Source: Pseudoprimorskyibacter insulae (GTDB taxonomy: Bacteria; Pseudomonadota; Alphaproteobacteria; Rhodobacterales; Rhodobacteraceae). Taken from it: a DNA stretch of 64,000 bases. The notes under the pieces were generated by a model. That model was not told where the DNA came from. It saw nothing but the letters and a program-made list of their open reading frames with translations, and searched no databases. The translations under genes were made by a program, and so were the position numbers. Location of the stretch: positions 62,001-126,000 of the forward strand of contig NZ_OMOJ01000003.1 of the NCBI RefSeq assembly GCF_900302505.1, given 5' to 3'. Below are positions 44,515-53,589 of this stretch, one piece after another (positions within the stretch are counted from its first letter, which is position 1; every line of letters starts with the position of its first letter).

Positions 44515-44688
44515 ATGGCCGACATCGTAAACCTGAACCAATTCCGCAAAGCCAAAGCCCGCTCTGACGCCCGCAAGGACGCGGATCAGAATGCGGTGAA
44601 ATTTGGCCGCACCAAAGCGCAAAAAGCGCTGGAACAGGCGCGTGACGAAAAGGCGAAGAAGGATCTGGACGGGCATCACAAGGAATGA
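44515..44688 (+). CDS. DUF4169 family protein
   Basis: The 57-aa basic protein begins MADIVNLNQFRKAKARSDAR and is rich in Lys, Ala and Asp, with KFGRTKAQKALEQARDEKAK. This is the DUF4169 pattern, a short alphaproteobacterial family of unknown role, often found with a ribbon-helix-helix gene near fumC and sspB. Its stop overlaps the next start (ATGA), so the two are coupled. Confidence 0.85.
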   Translation: MADIVNLNQFRKAKARSDARKDADQNAVKFGRTKAQKALEQARDEKAKKDLDGHHKE

Positions 44689-44909
44689 GCGGTCGTCCGA
44701 TCAAACGCTCGCTGACCTTGCGCGGGCACCGCACGTCGGTGTCACTTGAGGAACCGTTCTGGCGCGCCTTCCGTGAGATTGCCAAATCCGAAGGCAAGGC
44801 AATCAACGAACTCGCTGCCGAAATCGATGAATCACGCGGGCTCGACAGCGGCCTTGCGACCGCGATCCGCCTTTATGTGCTGGATTTCTACGTCACGCGT
44901 GCCCCGTAG
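44685..44909 (+). CDS. Ribbon-helix-helix domain protein
   Basis: The 74-aa protein has an RHH-type fold. The beta-strand region RSLTLRGHRTSVSLEEPFWR is followed by two helices (FREIAKSEGKAINELAAEID and LATAIRLYVLDFY). This is probably a dimeric DNA-binding protein of the alphaproteobacterial RHH_4 type. It is translationally coupled to the DUF4169 gene; targets are unknown. No toxin-like partner is visible, so I do not call it an antitoxin. A palindromic repeat begins at its stop codon. Confidence 0.85.
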   Translation: MSGRPIKRSLTLRGHRTSVSLEEPFWRAFREIAKSEGKAINELAAEIDESRGLDSGLATAIRLYVLDFYVTRAP

Positions 44910-44973
44910 GGTGGGTTTGTGACCCACCATTCGGTTGCGCCAGGGGGCGGTGGGTTGAAAACCCACCCTACGG
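44904..44973. repeat. GTAGGGTGGGTTT palindromic repeat
   Basis: The ends CCGTAGGGTGGGTTT and AAACCCACCCTACGG are exact inverted repeats. Each arm also folds on itself (GGTGGGTTTGTGACCCACC and GGTGGGTTGAAAACCCACC). The left arm includes the TAG stop of the RHH gene, and the right end is 2 nt from the convergent aminotransferase stop. Repeats of this look are dispersed in many bacterial genomes. It should act as a bidirectional terminator. Confidence 0.75.
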
Positions 44974-44975
44974 CG

Positions 44976-46148
44976 TCACGCCAGCAGCTTGCCGATGCGC
45001 TCTAGGGCCCGCTCGATATTCTCGGTCGAGTTGGCATAGCTGAACCGGATATAGCCCTCGCCCAAGGCGCCAAAGCTGGTGCCTGCGATGGCGGCGACGC
45101 CGGCCTCTTCCAGAAACTTGTTCTGCGCCTGCATCGAAGTCAGCCCCGTGCCCTCGATATTCGGGAAGGCATAGAACGCCCCCGCCGCATCGGCGCAGCG
45201 CACGCCCGGCAGCGCATTCAGCCCGTCTACGATCACTTTGCGGCGCGCATCGAACTGTTTCACCATATCCAGCACCGCGTCTTTCGGCCCGGTCAGCGCG
45301 GCCAGCCCGGCGAATTGCGCTGAGGCGTTCACGCAAGAATGGTCGTTGATGCATAGACGGGTGACGTGATCCACCAACTGGTCAGGCCAGACCGCATAGC
45401 CCATGCGCCAGCCGGTCATGGCATAGGTTTTCGACCAGCCATCCAGCACGATCAGCCGGTCGCGGATCGACGGGTATTGCAACAGCGAGACATGTTCGCG
45501 CCCGTCATAGAGCATCTCGGAATAGATCTCATCCGACAGAATGGCGACATGCGGATGGGTCTCCAAGCCTTTGACCAGCTTGTCAATTTCTTCCTTCGGG
45601 GTCACCCCGCCCGTGGGGTTGGCCGGGCTGTTGATGATGATCAGGCGGGTTTTATCAGTGATTTGCGCCAGCACGGATTCGGCATCAAAGGCAAAGCCTT
45701 TGTCTTCGGTCAGGCGGATCGGCACCGGGGTCGCCCCGGTGAACTTGATCACCGATTCATAAATCGGGAAACCGGGGTTGGGGTACATGATCTCGGCCCC
45801 CGGCTCGCCAAACATCAGCACGGCGAAGAACATGGTGGGCTTGCCGCCCGGCACAACGACCACGTTGTCGGGATTCACCTCAACCCCATGGCGGCGGTTC
45901 AGGTCGGCGGCGACTGCCTCGCGGAGCACCGGCAGGCCATTTGCGGGCGTATAGCCGTGATGGCCGTCCTTCAGCGCCTTCGCCCCGGCCTCAACAATGT
46001 GTTCCGGCGTGCGGAAATCGGGCTGGCCGATGCCAAGGTTGATGATGTCCTTGCCCTGCGCGGCCAGTTTGCCGGCATGGGCCAGAACGGTGAAGGCAGA
46101 CTCGGTGCCAAGGCGGCCCATTCCGGCTGCAAGTTTCAAGTGTGACAT
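44976..46148 (-). CDS. Class I aminotransferase (aspartate-type)
   Basis: This is a 390-aa fold-type I aminotransferase. It begins with MGRLGTESAFTVLAHAGKLA and INLGIGQPDFRTPEHI. It shows INSPANPTGGVTPKEEID, VAILSDEIYSEMLYDG and the PLP Lys240 in LDGWSKTYAMTGWRMGY. Arg in YIRFSYANS binds the substrate carboxylate. It resembles the aspartate/aromatic subgroup, but the exact substrate is unassigned. ATG 46148 has a GGGAGGA SD; the frame open to 46211 is not family-like. Confidence 0.93.
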   Translation of the reverse strand: MSHLKLAAGMGRLGTESAFTVLAHAGKLAAQGKDIINLGIGQPDFRTPEHIVEAGAKALKDGHHGYTPANGLPVLREAVAADLNRRHGVEVNPDNVVVVPGGKPTMFFAVLMFGEPGAEIMYPNPGFPIYESVIKFTGATPVPIRLTEDKGFAFDAESVLAQITDKTRLIIINSPANPTGGVTPKEEIDKLVKGLETHPHVAILSDEIYSEMLYDGREHVSLLQYPSIRDRLIVLDGWSKTYAMTGWRMGYAVWPDQLVDHVTRLCINDHSCVNASAQFAGLAALTGPKDAVLDMVKQFDARRKVIVDGLNALPGVRCADAAGAFYAFPNIEGTGLTSMQAQNKFLEEAGVAAIAGTSFGALGEGYIRFSYANSTENIERALERIGKLLA

Positions 46149-46254
46149 GGCTGGTTCCTCCCTCACGTCTGGCATTGCAACTTGGTATACCAAGCGCACC
46201 CAGCGGTTCAATGGGGGATCGCGGGCGGGTGTTTCAGTTTTCCTTCATCGCCGT

Positions 46255-47655
46255 TTAGCCCCTCTGGCGCGTGCCAGAGCGCCCGGCCTCTCCCTCGATG
46301 GGCGTGGGCGGGCGACGCCGCTCGACGCGCAGGTGGATGCCATCCTTGGCCCGCACGGTCAGATGGGCCACGGGTTCCGGCGGGGTGACGGGCCGAACCG
46401 AGACATCCCGCAGCAGCCGCGCCAGCAGAAGCGGCCCTTCGACCATGGCGAAACCCGCTCCGGTGCAGACCCGTTGCCCGGCTGAGAACGGGATATAGGC
46501 ATCGCGGGCGCAGCGCCGCCCATCGTCGGTTTGCCAGCGCGCCGGGTCAAATTCATCCGGGCGGTCCCAAATGCGTTCGTGGCGGTGCAAGTGCCACGGG
46601 CTGATGACCATCTGCGCGCCGGGGGCGATGTCGCGGTCGCGGAACCGTTCGGGGCATGTGGCCTCGCGCACCATCATCGGCACGGGTGGGTAAAGCCGCA
46701 GCGTTTCGCGGAACACGTCCTTGGCGGCGCTCAATCGTCCAAACTCGGCAAAGTCCCCCGCAACCAAGCCCTGGGCCTCCTCGGCGACACGGTCCTGCCA
46801 CTCCGGGCTTTCGGCCAGCAGATACAAGGCCCAGCCAAGCGCCGAGGCGCTGGTTTCATGACCGGCCAGAAAGAAAATCGCCACTTGATCGACCATTTCA
46901 TCGGCGGTGAAGGTATCGCCTGTCACCGGGTCGCGGGTGGTCATGATCTTGGTGGCCAGATCGTCCGGCGCGGTGCCTGCACGGATCTGCTCCATCCGGC
47001 GGTCGGTCAATTGCTGGATCAGCCCCCGGATGCGCCGGGCCGAGGCCCGGGTGCCACGGCGATGCAGGCGCGGCATCCAGTGCGGCAGTGGCACAAAGGC
47101 CGCCACATTCAGGATCGGCTGGCTGCGTTGATAGGCGCGGAATTCGTGGAACACGGCGCTGGCCAGATCATCCTCGATCGGGATGGAAAACAGCGTGCGA
47201 AAGATCACATCCGCCGCCGCGTGCGAACATAGCTCTTCGACCTCGACCACCTGCTCGGCCTGCGCGTTCAACCGCTTGGCCGCCGCCTCTGCCGCCGCCC
47301 ACATTGCTGGCCATGTGTCGCGCAGACGCCCGCCCTCAAACGCTGGGTCAATGATGCGGCGCTGGCGCTTCCACACCTCGCCATTGGTCAGGAAGACCGA
47401 GTTGCCCAGCAAAGGCCGCAGCCCTTCGGATATGCGCGAAGATTTGGGGAAATCGTCGGGGCGGTCCTTCAAAACCGTTTTCACCAGATCGGGCTGGTTC
47501 AGCAGATAGCTGCGGAAAAACGGCGTGCGGAATTCTGCCATCCACGCCCGATAAAGCCGCGCGGGTTGGGCCGACAGAATGTCTTGGCGGAACAGTTTGA
47601 CGTAGCGCCAAAGCGTTACCTTATCTGGCCGGGCCTTTGGTTTGGGCGGGATCAT
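46255..47655 (-). CDS. Cytochrome P450
   Basis: This is a 466-aa soluble bacterial P450. The I-helix is FFLAGHETSASALGWAL with AGHETS, the K-helix is RETLRLYPPVPMM (ExxR), and the heme loop is FSAGQRVCTGAGFA with the Cys397 ligand. The first residues are Pro-rich with no membrane anchor. The substrate is unknown; the general pattern (family-4-like 'HLHRHERIWDRPDEFDPARW') fits fatty-acid or terpenoid oxidation. The start overlaps the upstream hydrolase stop by 4 nt, so the two act as one operon. No ferredoxin gene is adjacent. Confidence 0.95.
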   Translation of the reverse strand: MIPPKPKARPDKVTLWRYVKLFRQDILSAQPARLYRAWMAEFRTPFFRSYLLNQPDLVKTVLKDRPDDFPKSSRISEGLRPLLGNSVFLTNGEVWKRQRRIIDPAFEGGRLRDTWPAMWAAAEAAAKRLNAQAEQVVEVEELCSHAAADVIFRTLFSIPIEDDLASAVFHEFRAYQRSQPILNVAAFVPLPHWMPRLHRRGTRASARRIRGLIQQLTDRRMEQIRAGTAPDDLATKIMTTRDPVTGDTFTADEMVDQVAIFFLAGHETSASALGWALYLLAESPEWQDRVAEEAQGLVAGDFAEFGRLSAAKDVFRETLRLYPPVPMMVREATCPERFRDRDIAPGAQMVISPWHLHRHERIWDRPDEFDPARWQTDDGRRCARDAYIPFSAGQRVCTGAGFAMVEGPLLLARLLRDVSVRPVTPPEPVAHLTVRAKDGIHLRVERRRPPTPIEGEAGRSGTRQRG

Positions 47656-48875
47656 GGGTCGACCGATGTGTATTTCGACACCGCATGCTCAATCCGGCTG
47701 GCGGACGGCGGGCGGCCCTCATAGCGCTTGGCCAAGGTGACTGGGCCTGCGGTGATCTGGAAATAGTCATAATCCAAAGGTTTATCAAAGGCGCACAAGT
47801 ATTGGAAATGCAAGCGAAAATATCGACGCTTCAACTCATTCCAGCGGGCCTCACTCAGCGAATTTTTGAACTGCGCGGAAAACACCAGCGGCCATGTCTT
47901 GCCCTCGGGCGCGACACCCGACACGCCCACCGGATCGCATAGCGCAAAGGCGCAGCCATCGCCGGGCGCGGTCACATCGACCCATGTCAGCTCATCCCGC
48001 GCACTGAGGAAACGCAGGTCCGTCCGCAGCCGCGTGGCCTTGGGCAAGAAGGACACCATCGGCACCACTTGGCCAAGGCTGAGGAAGGCCAGCGCCGGAC
48101 CATCCGCCGGCACGCGCCCATCGCGGATCAGGTCCGCCAAAATCGACACGGCCAAATGCGCCCCCGAGGAATGCCCGACCACCAGCACCTCATCGGCATC
48201 GCTTTGCAGCGCCTCGGCGATGGTGTCTGCAAAATCGGCCATGCGCATTTCCAGCGCGGGCGGGTTGGCGCCCAGATAGCGGGCCGAAAAGGCGTAGTCA
48301 TGCATCAGGTAATAGGCAAAGAACTTGCCATCGCGCCGCCGGAACCATTCCACCACGGCCCAAGCGATCACCAACCACAGCACACCGCCCAGGGCCTGCG
48401 CCGCGATCCCGAACCCCGGCAGCAGCGCTGTGATCGCCCAATAGGCCAGATAGCCCAGCCCCAGCCCAAGCCCCGCCTGCACCAGCAGGAACAACACAGG
48501 ATAAAGCGCAGCGATCACCGGCCCCTGCCGCAGCCGCATCAGCCGCCACAGGGCACCGGTGCCGATATAGGCCCAAGCGGTGCGGACAAGCTGCGCATAG
48601 GTGGCGATGATGCCGTTGGCCATGCTGTCGCGCACGATATCGGACCAGATCAGCACGTCGATATCTGCGGTGACCGCCTGCCCGTCGATCTGCCCTTCAA
48701 CCTGCCAACCGAAAGTGCCGCCGCGTTTCTTGGGCCTCAGCGCGATCTCATAGCCTGAAATCCGCGCTTGGTCGGCAGATTCCCGGCGATAGAGTTCGCG
48801 ATACCGCCGGGGCGGGATCGGGTCATAGCCGGGCACATAAAACACGCGGCGGGTGCGCACAGGATGATCTGTCAT
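47652..48875 (-). CDS. Membrane-anchored alpha/beta hydrolase-like protein
   Basis: The 407-aa protein has an unusual layout. An N-terminal region with RRVFYVPGYDPIPPRRYREL looks like the first hydrolase strand and loop. Two or three membrane helices follow (about 118-170, VIAALYPVLFLLVQAGLGLG and onward). A second part carries the nucleophile elbow VLVVGHSSGAHLAVSIL (Ser in GHSSG). The hydrolase core is therefore split by the membrane segment. I know no named family role. It is coupled to the P450 downstream, which suggests a shared pathway, perhaps acting on a membrane lipid or ester (inference). Confidence 0.78.
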   Translation of the reverse strand: MTDHPVRTRRVFYVPGYDPIPPRRYRELYRRESADQARISGYEIALRPKKRGGTFGWQVEGQIDGQAVTADIDVLIWSDIVRDSMANGIIATYAQLVRTAWAYIGTGALWRLMRLRQGPVIAALYPVLFLLVQAGLGLGLGYLAYWAITALLPGFGIAAQALGGVLWLVIAWAVVEWFRRRDGKFFAYYLMHDYAFSARYLGANPPALEMRMADFADTIAEALQSDADEVLVVGHSSGAHLAVSILADLIRDGRVPADGPALAFLSLGQVVPMVSFLPKATRLRTDLRFLSARDELTWVDVTAPGDGCAFALCDPVGVSGVAPEGKTWPLVFSAQFKNSLSEARWNELKRRYFRLHFQYLCAFDKPLDYDYFQITAGPVTLAKRYEGRPPSASRIEHAVSKYTSVDP

Positions 48876-48959
48876 GCGGACTGCTCAAATATCGTTTGGG
48901 TCAGGATAGATGAGCAATCCGGCAAGACTATGGCAATTGTTCCGAAAGTCAGAACAACC

Positions 48960-49706
48960 TTACCCGAGTGTTGCCAAAGCGGGGAAGGTTTCCAGCAGCC
49001 AGAAGGACAGCGACGAAAACCCGCCCGTCAGCATCAACAGGCCAATCGTCCAAAGCAAAAGGCCCATGGCGCGTTCGATCTGCTCCATATGGCGTTTGAA
49101 CCAAGCCAAGGTGCCGGTCAGGCGCGGCAGGAAGGCGGCGACCAGCAGGAAGGGAATGCCAAGGCCCGCCGCATAAATCGCAAGCAAAGTCATACCCTTA
49201 CTGACCGATGCCTCAGACGCGGCCAAGGACAGGATCGCGCCCAGCTGCGGGCCAAGGCAGGGCGTCCAGCCAAAGGCAAAGGCCAGCCCCAGAATATAGG
49301 CCCCAAAGGCCGTACCGCTTTGATCCCCGGCATCAATCCGCGCTTCGCGGTTCAGAAAGCCGATGCGGATCACGCCAATGAAATGCGCGCCAAAGATCAT
49401 CACAGTGATCCCGGCAATGGTGTTGAACCACGATTGAAACTGGAAAAACGCCGCCCCAATGGCGCTGGCGGCGAGCCCCAGCAGCAGGAACACCGTCGAC
49501 AAGCCCATGACAAAGAAAAGCGCAGGCAACATCGCCCGACGGCCCGCGCCTTTGCCCAGATCGGCCATCGACACGCCCGACATATAGGCCAGGTAGGGCG
49601 GCACCACCGGCAGAACACAGGGGCTAAGGAAGGAGATAATGCCAGACGCCAATGCGATGAACATCGCAGGCAGCATGCTGGCATCTATGAGCGTCGTTTC
49701 AAACAT
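48960..49706 (-). CDS. ccdA: Cytochrome c biogenesis / thiol transporter CcdA
   Basis: CcdA carries reducing power across the inner membrane for cytochrome c maturation and other periplasmic thiol reactions. The 248-aa protein has six helices and the paired redox cysteines Cys30 in FLSPCVLPVVPPYL and Cys150 in FGWTPCLGPQLG, both in the usual Pro-Cys context. It is divergent from tusA across 92 bp. Confidence 0.95.
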   Translation of the reverse strand: MFETTLIDASMLPAMFIALASGIISFLSPCVLPVVPPYLAYMSGVSMADLGKGAGRRAMLPALFFVMGLSTVFLLLGLAASAIGAAFFQFQSWFNTIAGITVMIFGAHFIGVIRIGFLNREARIDAGDQSGTAFGAYILGLAFAFGWTPCLGPQLGAILSLAASEASVSKGMTLLAIYAAGLGIPFLLVAAFLPRLTGTLAWFKRHMEQIERAMGLLLWTIGLLMLTGGFSSLSFWLLETFPALATLG

Positions 49707-49798
49707 GAGATCGTCTTAGGGTATCCCGCTGGCGCTGTCACGCCACGCCGTATCACATCCTTGTGGACAGATCACCTCGGTCATCCTAGAGGTTTGCT

Positions 49799-50026
49799 AT
49801 GAAACAAGATTGCGATGCCATTGGGCTTCTGTGCCCCCTGCCCGTGCTGCGGGCGCGCAAACGCCTGTCGGCCTTAGCGGCGGGCGATATTCTGGTGCTT
49901 CAGACCGATGATCCGGCGGCGATCATTGATGTCCCGCATTTCTGCCAAGAGGCCGGTCATACCTTGCTGGACCAGCAAGAGTCTGAGGGCGGCGTGATGA
50001 TCTGGCAGATCCAGAAGGCCGATTGA
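49799..50026 (+). CDS. tusA: TusA-family sulfur carrier
   Basis: This is a small sulfur-transfer protein of 75 aa with the persulfide-bearing Cys12 in the CPLP motif (IGLLCPLPVLRARKRL). The C-terminal strand DQQESEGGVMIWQIQK completes the two-layer fold. TusA proteins pass sulfur to tRNA thiolation or molybdenum cofactor routes; which applies here is not shown. It is monocistronic with a strong terminator. Confidence 0.93.
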   Translation: MKQDCDAIGLLCPLPVLRARKRLSALAAGDILVLQTDDPAAIIDVPHFCQEAGHTLLDQQESEGGVMIWQIQKAD

Positions 50027-50052
50027 TTTTAGACGGTTGACCTGAAACGCAT

Positions 50053-50088
50053 CGGGGCGGCGCATTTGCACCGCCCCGTATTTTTTTT
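50053..50088 (+). terminator. Terminator of tusA
   Basis: CGGGGCGG and CCGCCCCG pair around a 10-base loop, followed by GTATTTTTTTT. It lies 26 nt past the tusA stop and 15 nt before the convergent rne stop. Confidence 0.9.
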
Positions 50089-50103
50089 GTGGTTGGCCGC
50101 GTC

Positions 50104-53100
50104 TTAGCGCGACCACCAACCCCGGCGCTTTGGCTTGTTGGGGTCTTCCTCTTCGGCAGTCTCTTCCACCGGCGCGGGTTCTGCCGCTGCGGTTTCAAGA
50201 ACCGGCTCCTCTGCGGGCGCTTCGGCAACGTCCGCTTCTGCCGCAGGTTCCTCAGCAACTTCAGCAACCTCAGCCGGTGCTTCGGCGACAGGCTCCTCGG
50301 CCTGTGCTTCAACAGCCTCGGCCTCAACCGCTTCCGCTTCTACTGGTTCCGCAACCTCGGCGGGTTCCGCCGCAGCTTCAACCGGTTCCGCCGCTGCCTC
50401 AGGTGCGGGCTCGGCTTCGGCAGCAGGCTCCTCAGTGGTCGTTTCCGCCTCGGACTGTACTTCAACCACTTCGGCGCTTTCTTCCGGCGCAGCATCAGCA
50501 GGTGCTTCGGCGGCCTCGGTCACCTCGGCCTCAGTGGCCGCTTCCACGGCTACAGGCGCTTCGGCCTCAGTTACGGCCTCGGCAGATGCGTCACCCTCGG
50601 CCGCAGCGGTTTCGACAGGGGTCTCTTCCGACGCGGTCACCTCAGATGCGGCCTCTTCGCCCTCACCCTCAGCGCCGTCATTGCCTGCGCCTTCCTCGGT
50701 GGGCTTGTCCTTACGACGACGACGCGAACGGCGGCGCTTCTTCGGCTTGGCCTCTTCTTCGCCATCCTCGGACGCGGCGGCTTGATCGTCGCCTTCATCT
50801 TCAGAACCGTTATCATCCGCATCAGAGTCATTGTCCGACCCGTCCTCAGACGATGTACCATCCCCATTGCCACCTTTCCGGCGGCGACGACGACGACGGC
50901 GCTTTTTGGGCTTCTGATCGTCATCCGCCTCATCGCGATCTGCTTCGGTGTCGGCTTCGACCTCCAGATCTTCGGCTTCGACCTCCTCGTCGATCTCATC
51001 CATGATCGAAGTGTCAACCGACACAACGGGGGTTTCGACCGGGGTGACATTGCGCGTGGCGGTCTTGAACTTTTCAAGCGTGAAATCGGGGCTGACCAGA
51101 TGCGGGTCGCCTTCGATGCGGACCGACAGACCATAGCGGCCTTCGATCATCGCCACATGTTCGCGCTTTTGGTTCATCAGGTAGTTGGCAATGCCAACCG
51201 GGCAGCGCACCAGAACTTCACGCGACCGGTTGCGAACGCCTTCTTCTTCGATCTGGCGCAGAATGCTTAGCGCCATGTTATCGTCCGAGCGGATCAGGCC
51301 GGTGCCGTGGCACGACGGGCACGGTTGGGTCGTGGCCTCAATCATACCGGGGCGCAGACGCTGGCGGCTCATCTCCATCAGGCCAAAGCCCGAGATGCGG
51401 CCAACCTGAATGCGGGCGCGGTCGGTCTTCAGCTTGTCTTTGATGCGCTTTTCGACGGAGGCGTTGTTCTTACGCTCATCCATGTCGATGAAGTCGATCA
51501 CGATCAGGCCCGCAAGGTCGCGCAGACGCAATTGGCGCGCGACTTCTTCGGCCGCCTCAAGGTTGGTCTTGAGCGCGGTTTCCTCGATCGAGCCTTCTTT
51601 GGTGGCCCGGCCCGAGTTCACGTCGATCGCAACCAGCGCTTCGGTCACGCCGATCACGATGTAGCCACCAGATTTCAGCTGAACCACCGGGTTGAACATA
51701 CCGCCCAGATAACTTTCGACCTGATAGCGGGCGAAAAGCGGCATCTGTTCGTTGTAATGCTTCACGTTACGGGCATGGGACGGCATGATCATCTTCATGA
51801 AGTCCTTGGCGATGCGGTAACCGCGTTCGCCTTCCACCAGCACCTCGTCAATCTCACGATTGTAAAGATCACGGATCGAGCGTTTGATAAGGTCGCCTTC
51901 TTCGTAGATCTTGGCGGGCGCGACGGATTTCAGCGTCAGCTCGCGGATCTGTTCCCAGAGGCGTTGCAGATATTCGTAATCGCGCTTGATTTCGGTCTTG
52001 GTGCGTTTGGCGCCAGCGGTCCGAATGATCAGGCCCGCGCCCTGCGGCACGTCGATCGAGGTGGCGATTTCCTTGAGTTTCTTACGGTCGGCGGCTTGGG
52101 TGATCTTACGGCTGATGCCGCCGCCACGGGCGGTGTTCGGCATCAGGACGCAGTAGCGACCTGCCAGCGACAGATAGGTGGTCAGGGCCGCGCCCTTGTT
52201 GCCACGCTCTTCTTTGACGACCTGCACCAGAAGGATCTGGCGCACTTTGATGACTTCTTGAATCTTGTAGCGACGCGCGCGCGGTTTGCGCGGCGGGCGA
52301 ATGTCTTCGTGATCGTCATCATCGGCGACGGATTCGATGGATTCGTCCTTGGCAGCCGCATCTGCCTTGGTGTCATCTTCATCTTCTTCGGCCTCTGCGT
52401 CGGCTTCCTCAGCCTCTTCAGATTCGACCTCAACCTCAGCCGGGGCTTCGGCGGTTTCTGCCTCTGCTTCGGGGGCTGCTTCAACCGCAGTTTCGGCCTC
52501 AGCCTCTACCGGTGCCTCTGCTGCGCCCTCTGCGACGGCGTCACCGTCTGCCGGGGTGTCCTGCGGTTCTTCAACCGGAGTTTCGGCAACGGTTTCCATC
52601 GGCGACAGACCTTCTTCGTCGTCGCTATCTGTGTCCAGATCGATGGTTTCCATACCCGAGATGGTGTCGGACACGTCTTTAGAGGCCGTCACATCCTTGG
52701 GCGCCGACTTTTCAGCCTTGTTCGAGGACCGACGACGACGGCGGCGCGGGCCGCCTTCTTCTTTGTCCTTTTCCTTGCCTTCCTTGCTGTCACCATCTTC
52801 CGACTCGCGGATGGATTCGGCATAGACGCGTTCTTCCTCCATCAGCGCCTCACGGTCGGCGACGGGGATCTGGTAGTAATCCGGATGGATTTCCGAGAAC
52901 GCAAGGAATCCGTGGCGGTTGCCGCCATAGTCGACAAACGCCGCCTGAAGCGACGGTTCGACCCGTGTTACCTTTGCAAGATAGATGTTGCCAGCAAGCT
53001 GGCGTTTGTTTTCGGATTCAAAGTCGAATTCCTCAACCTTGTTTCCGTCAACCACCACGACGCGGGTTTCTTCCGCGTGGGTGGCGTCGATAAGCATTTT

Positions 53101-53109
53101 CTTAGCCAT
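50104..53109 (-). CDS. rne: Ribonuclease E
   Basis: RNase E is the main endoribonuclease and degradosome scaffold. The 1001-aa protein opens MLIDATHAEETRVVVVDGNK. The S1 domain (about 35-330) is interrupted by a roughly 190-residue acidic/Ala insertion. The catalytic core has AIDVNSGRAT and GLIVIDFIDMDERKN with the metal-binding Asps, and the zinc link CPSCHGTG. The C-terminal 350 residues are disordered, with Arg clusters (RRRRRRRRK-type) and long Ala/Glu/Pro runs, as in other alphaproteobacteria. ATG 53109 is preferred; GTG 53124 would add five residues. A leader of about 500 nt precedes it. Confidence 0.96.
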   Translation of the reverse strand: MAKKMLIDATHAEETRVVVVDGNKVEEFDFESENKRQLAGNIYLAKVTRVEPSLQAAFVDYGGNRHGFLAFSEIHPDYYQIPVADREALMEEERVYAESIRESEDGDSKEGKEKDKEEGGPRRRRRRSSNKAEKSAPKDVTASKDVSDTISGMETIDLDTDSDDEEGLSPMETVAETPVEEPQDTPADGDAVAEGAAEAPVEAEAETAVEAAPEAEAETAEAPAEVEVESEEAEEADAEAEEDEDDTKADAAAKDESIESVADDDDHEDIRPPRKPRARRYKIQEVIKVRQILLVQVVKEERGNKGAALTTYLSLAGRYCVLMPNTARGGGISRKITQAADRKKLKEIATSIDVPQGAGLIIRTAGAKRTKTEIKRDYEYLQRLWEQIRELTLKSVAPAKIYEEGDLIKRSIRDLYNREIDEVLVEGERGYRIAKDFMKMIMPSHARNVKHYNEQMPLFARYQVESYLGGMFNPVVQLKSGGYIVIGVTEALVAIDVNSGRATKEGSIEETALKTNLEAAEEVARQLRLRDLAGLIVIDFIDMDERKNNASVEKRIKDKLKTDRARIQVGRISGFGLMEMSRQRLRPGMIEATTQPCPSCHGTGLIRSDDNMALSILRQIEEEGVRNRSREVLVRCPVGIANYLMNQKREHVAMIEGRYGLSVRIEGDPHLVSPDFTLEKFKTATRNVTPVETPVVSVDTSIMDEIDEEVEAEDLEVEADTEADRDEADDDQKPKKRRRRRRRRKGGNGDGTSSEDGSDNDSDADDNGSEDEGDDQAAASEDGEEEAKPKKRRRSRRRRKDKPTEEGAGNDGAEGEGEEAASEVTASEETPVETAAAEGDASAEAVTEAEAPVAVEAATEAEVTEAAEAPADAAPEESAEVVEVQSEAETTTEEPAAEAEPAPEAAAEPVEAAAEPAEVAEPVEAEAVEAEAVEAQAEEPVAEAPAEVAEVAEEPAAEADVAEAPAEEPVLETAAAEPAPVEETAEEEDPNKPKRRGWWSR

Positions 53110-53589
53110 GTGGTCCGTATGCACGTCATATGCAGCCCTTTCCCGGGGGTCTGGAACTAATATGACGGTGACTTGTCTGGGCGAGCGGGCGCACGCAGGT
53201 CAAGGGCCGGACCCGTAGGTCTCGTGCTGTTTGCCTCAATCCGGTCGCGCGCTTCATCGCGGTTCTTCTCCGACGCATGCCTTATGGGGGCTGCGCCCGT
53301 TTCATGCCCGTCGCTTGCGCGGTCCGGGCGGGGTATGTCGGGCCTTTGCGGGGCCTTTCAAGATCCGGCGCGGCTTGCGGTTTCGCGTCAAAGCCAGCAC
53401 CGGCGAATCTCAGGGTTAGGCCAGCAGTCGCCTGATAAGGCGGGGCCATAGATCACCATATGCAGATGCAAAGCGATTTTACAATGGCCAAATGACGGCG
53501 CTTACCGGCCTAAGCACCCCCAAATGCGCGGTTTTTACAAAAAATCAGCCATTTCCATAGGATTTCGGCGCGCCAATGCTCAAAAAGAA
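53110..53589 (-). other. Long rne leader with a possible upstream ORF
   Basis: The 535-bp gap between rne and the next gene has no clear gene. On the minus strand a 43-codon Arg-rich frame (ATG 53257, TGA 53128-53126, start MKRATGLRQTARDLRVRP) has a GGAG upstream. It ends 1-2 nt before the alternative rne GTG, so ribosomes finishing it could affect rne initiation. RNase E genes are known to autoregulate through long 5' leaders in enterobacteria; here this is inference. Confidence 0.35.

Noticed and set aside
44515-44909. DUF4169 + RHH pair as a toxin-antitoxin module
   Set aside because: The DUF4169 product has no toxin fold or motif, and I recall the pair as conserved beside fumC in alphaproteobacteria as core genes.
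51307-53160. 617-codon + strand open frame inside rne
   Set aside because: Mirror of the rne reading frame; its Phe/Gly/Arg-rich sequence arises from reverse complement of Glu/Ala/Pro codons.
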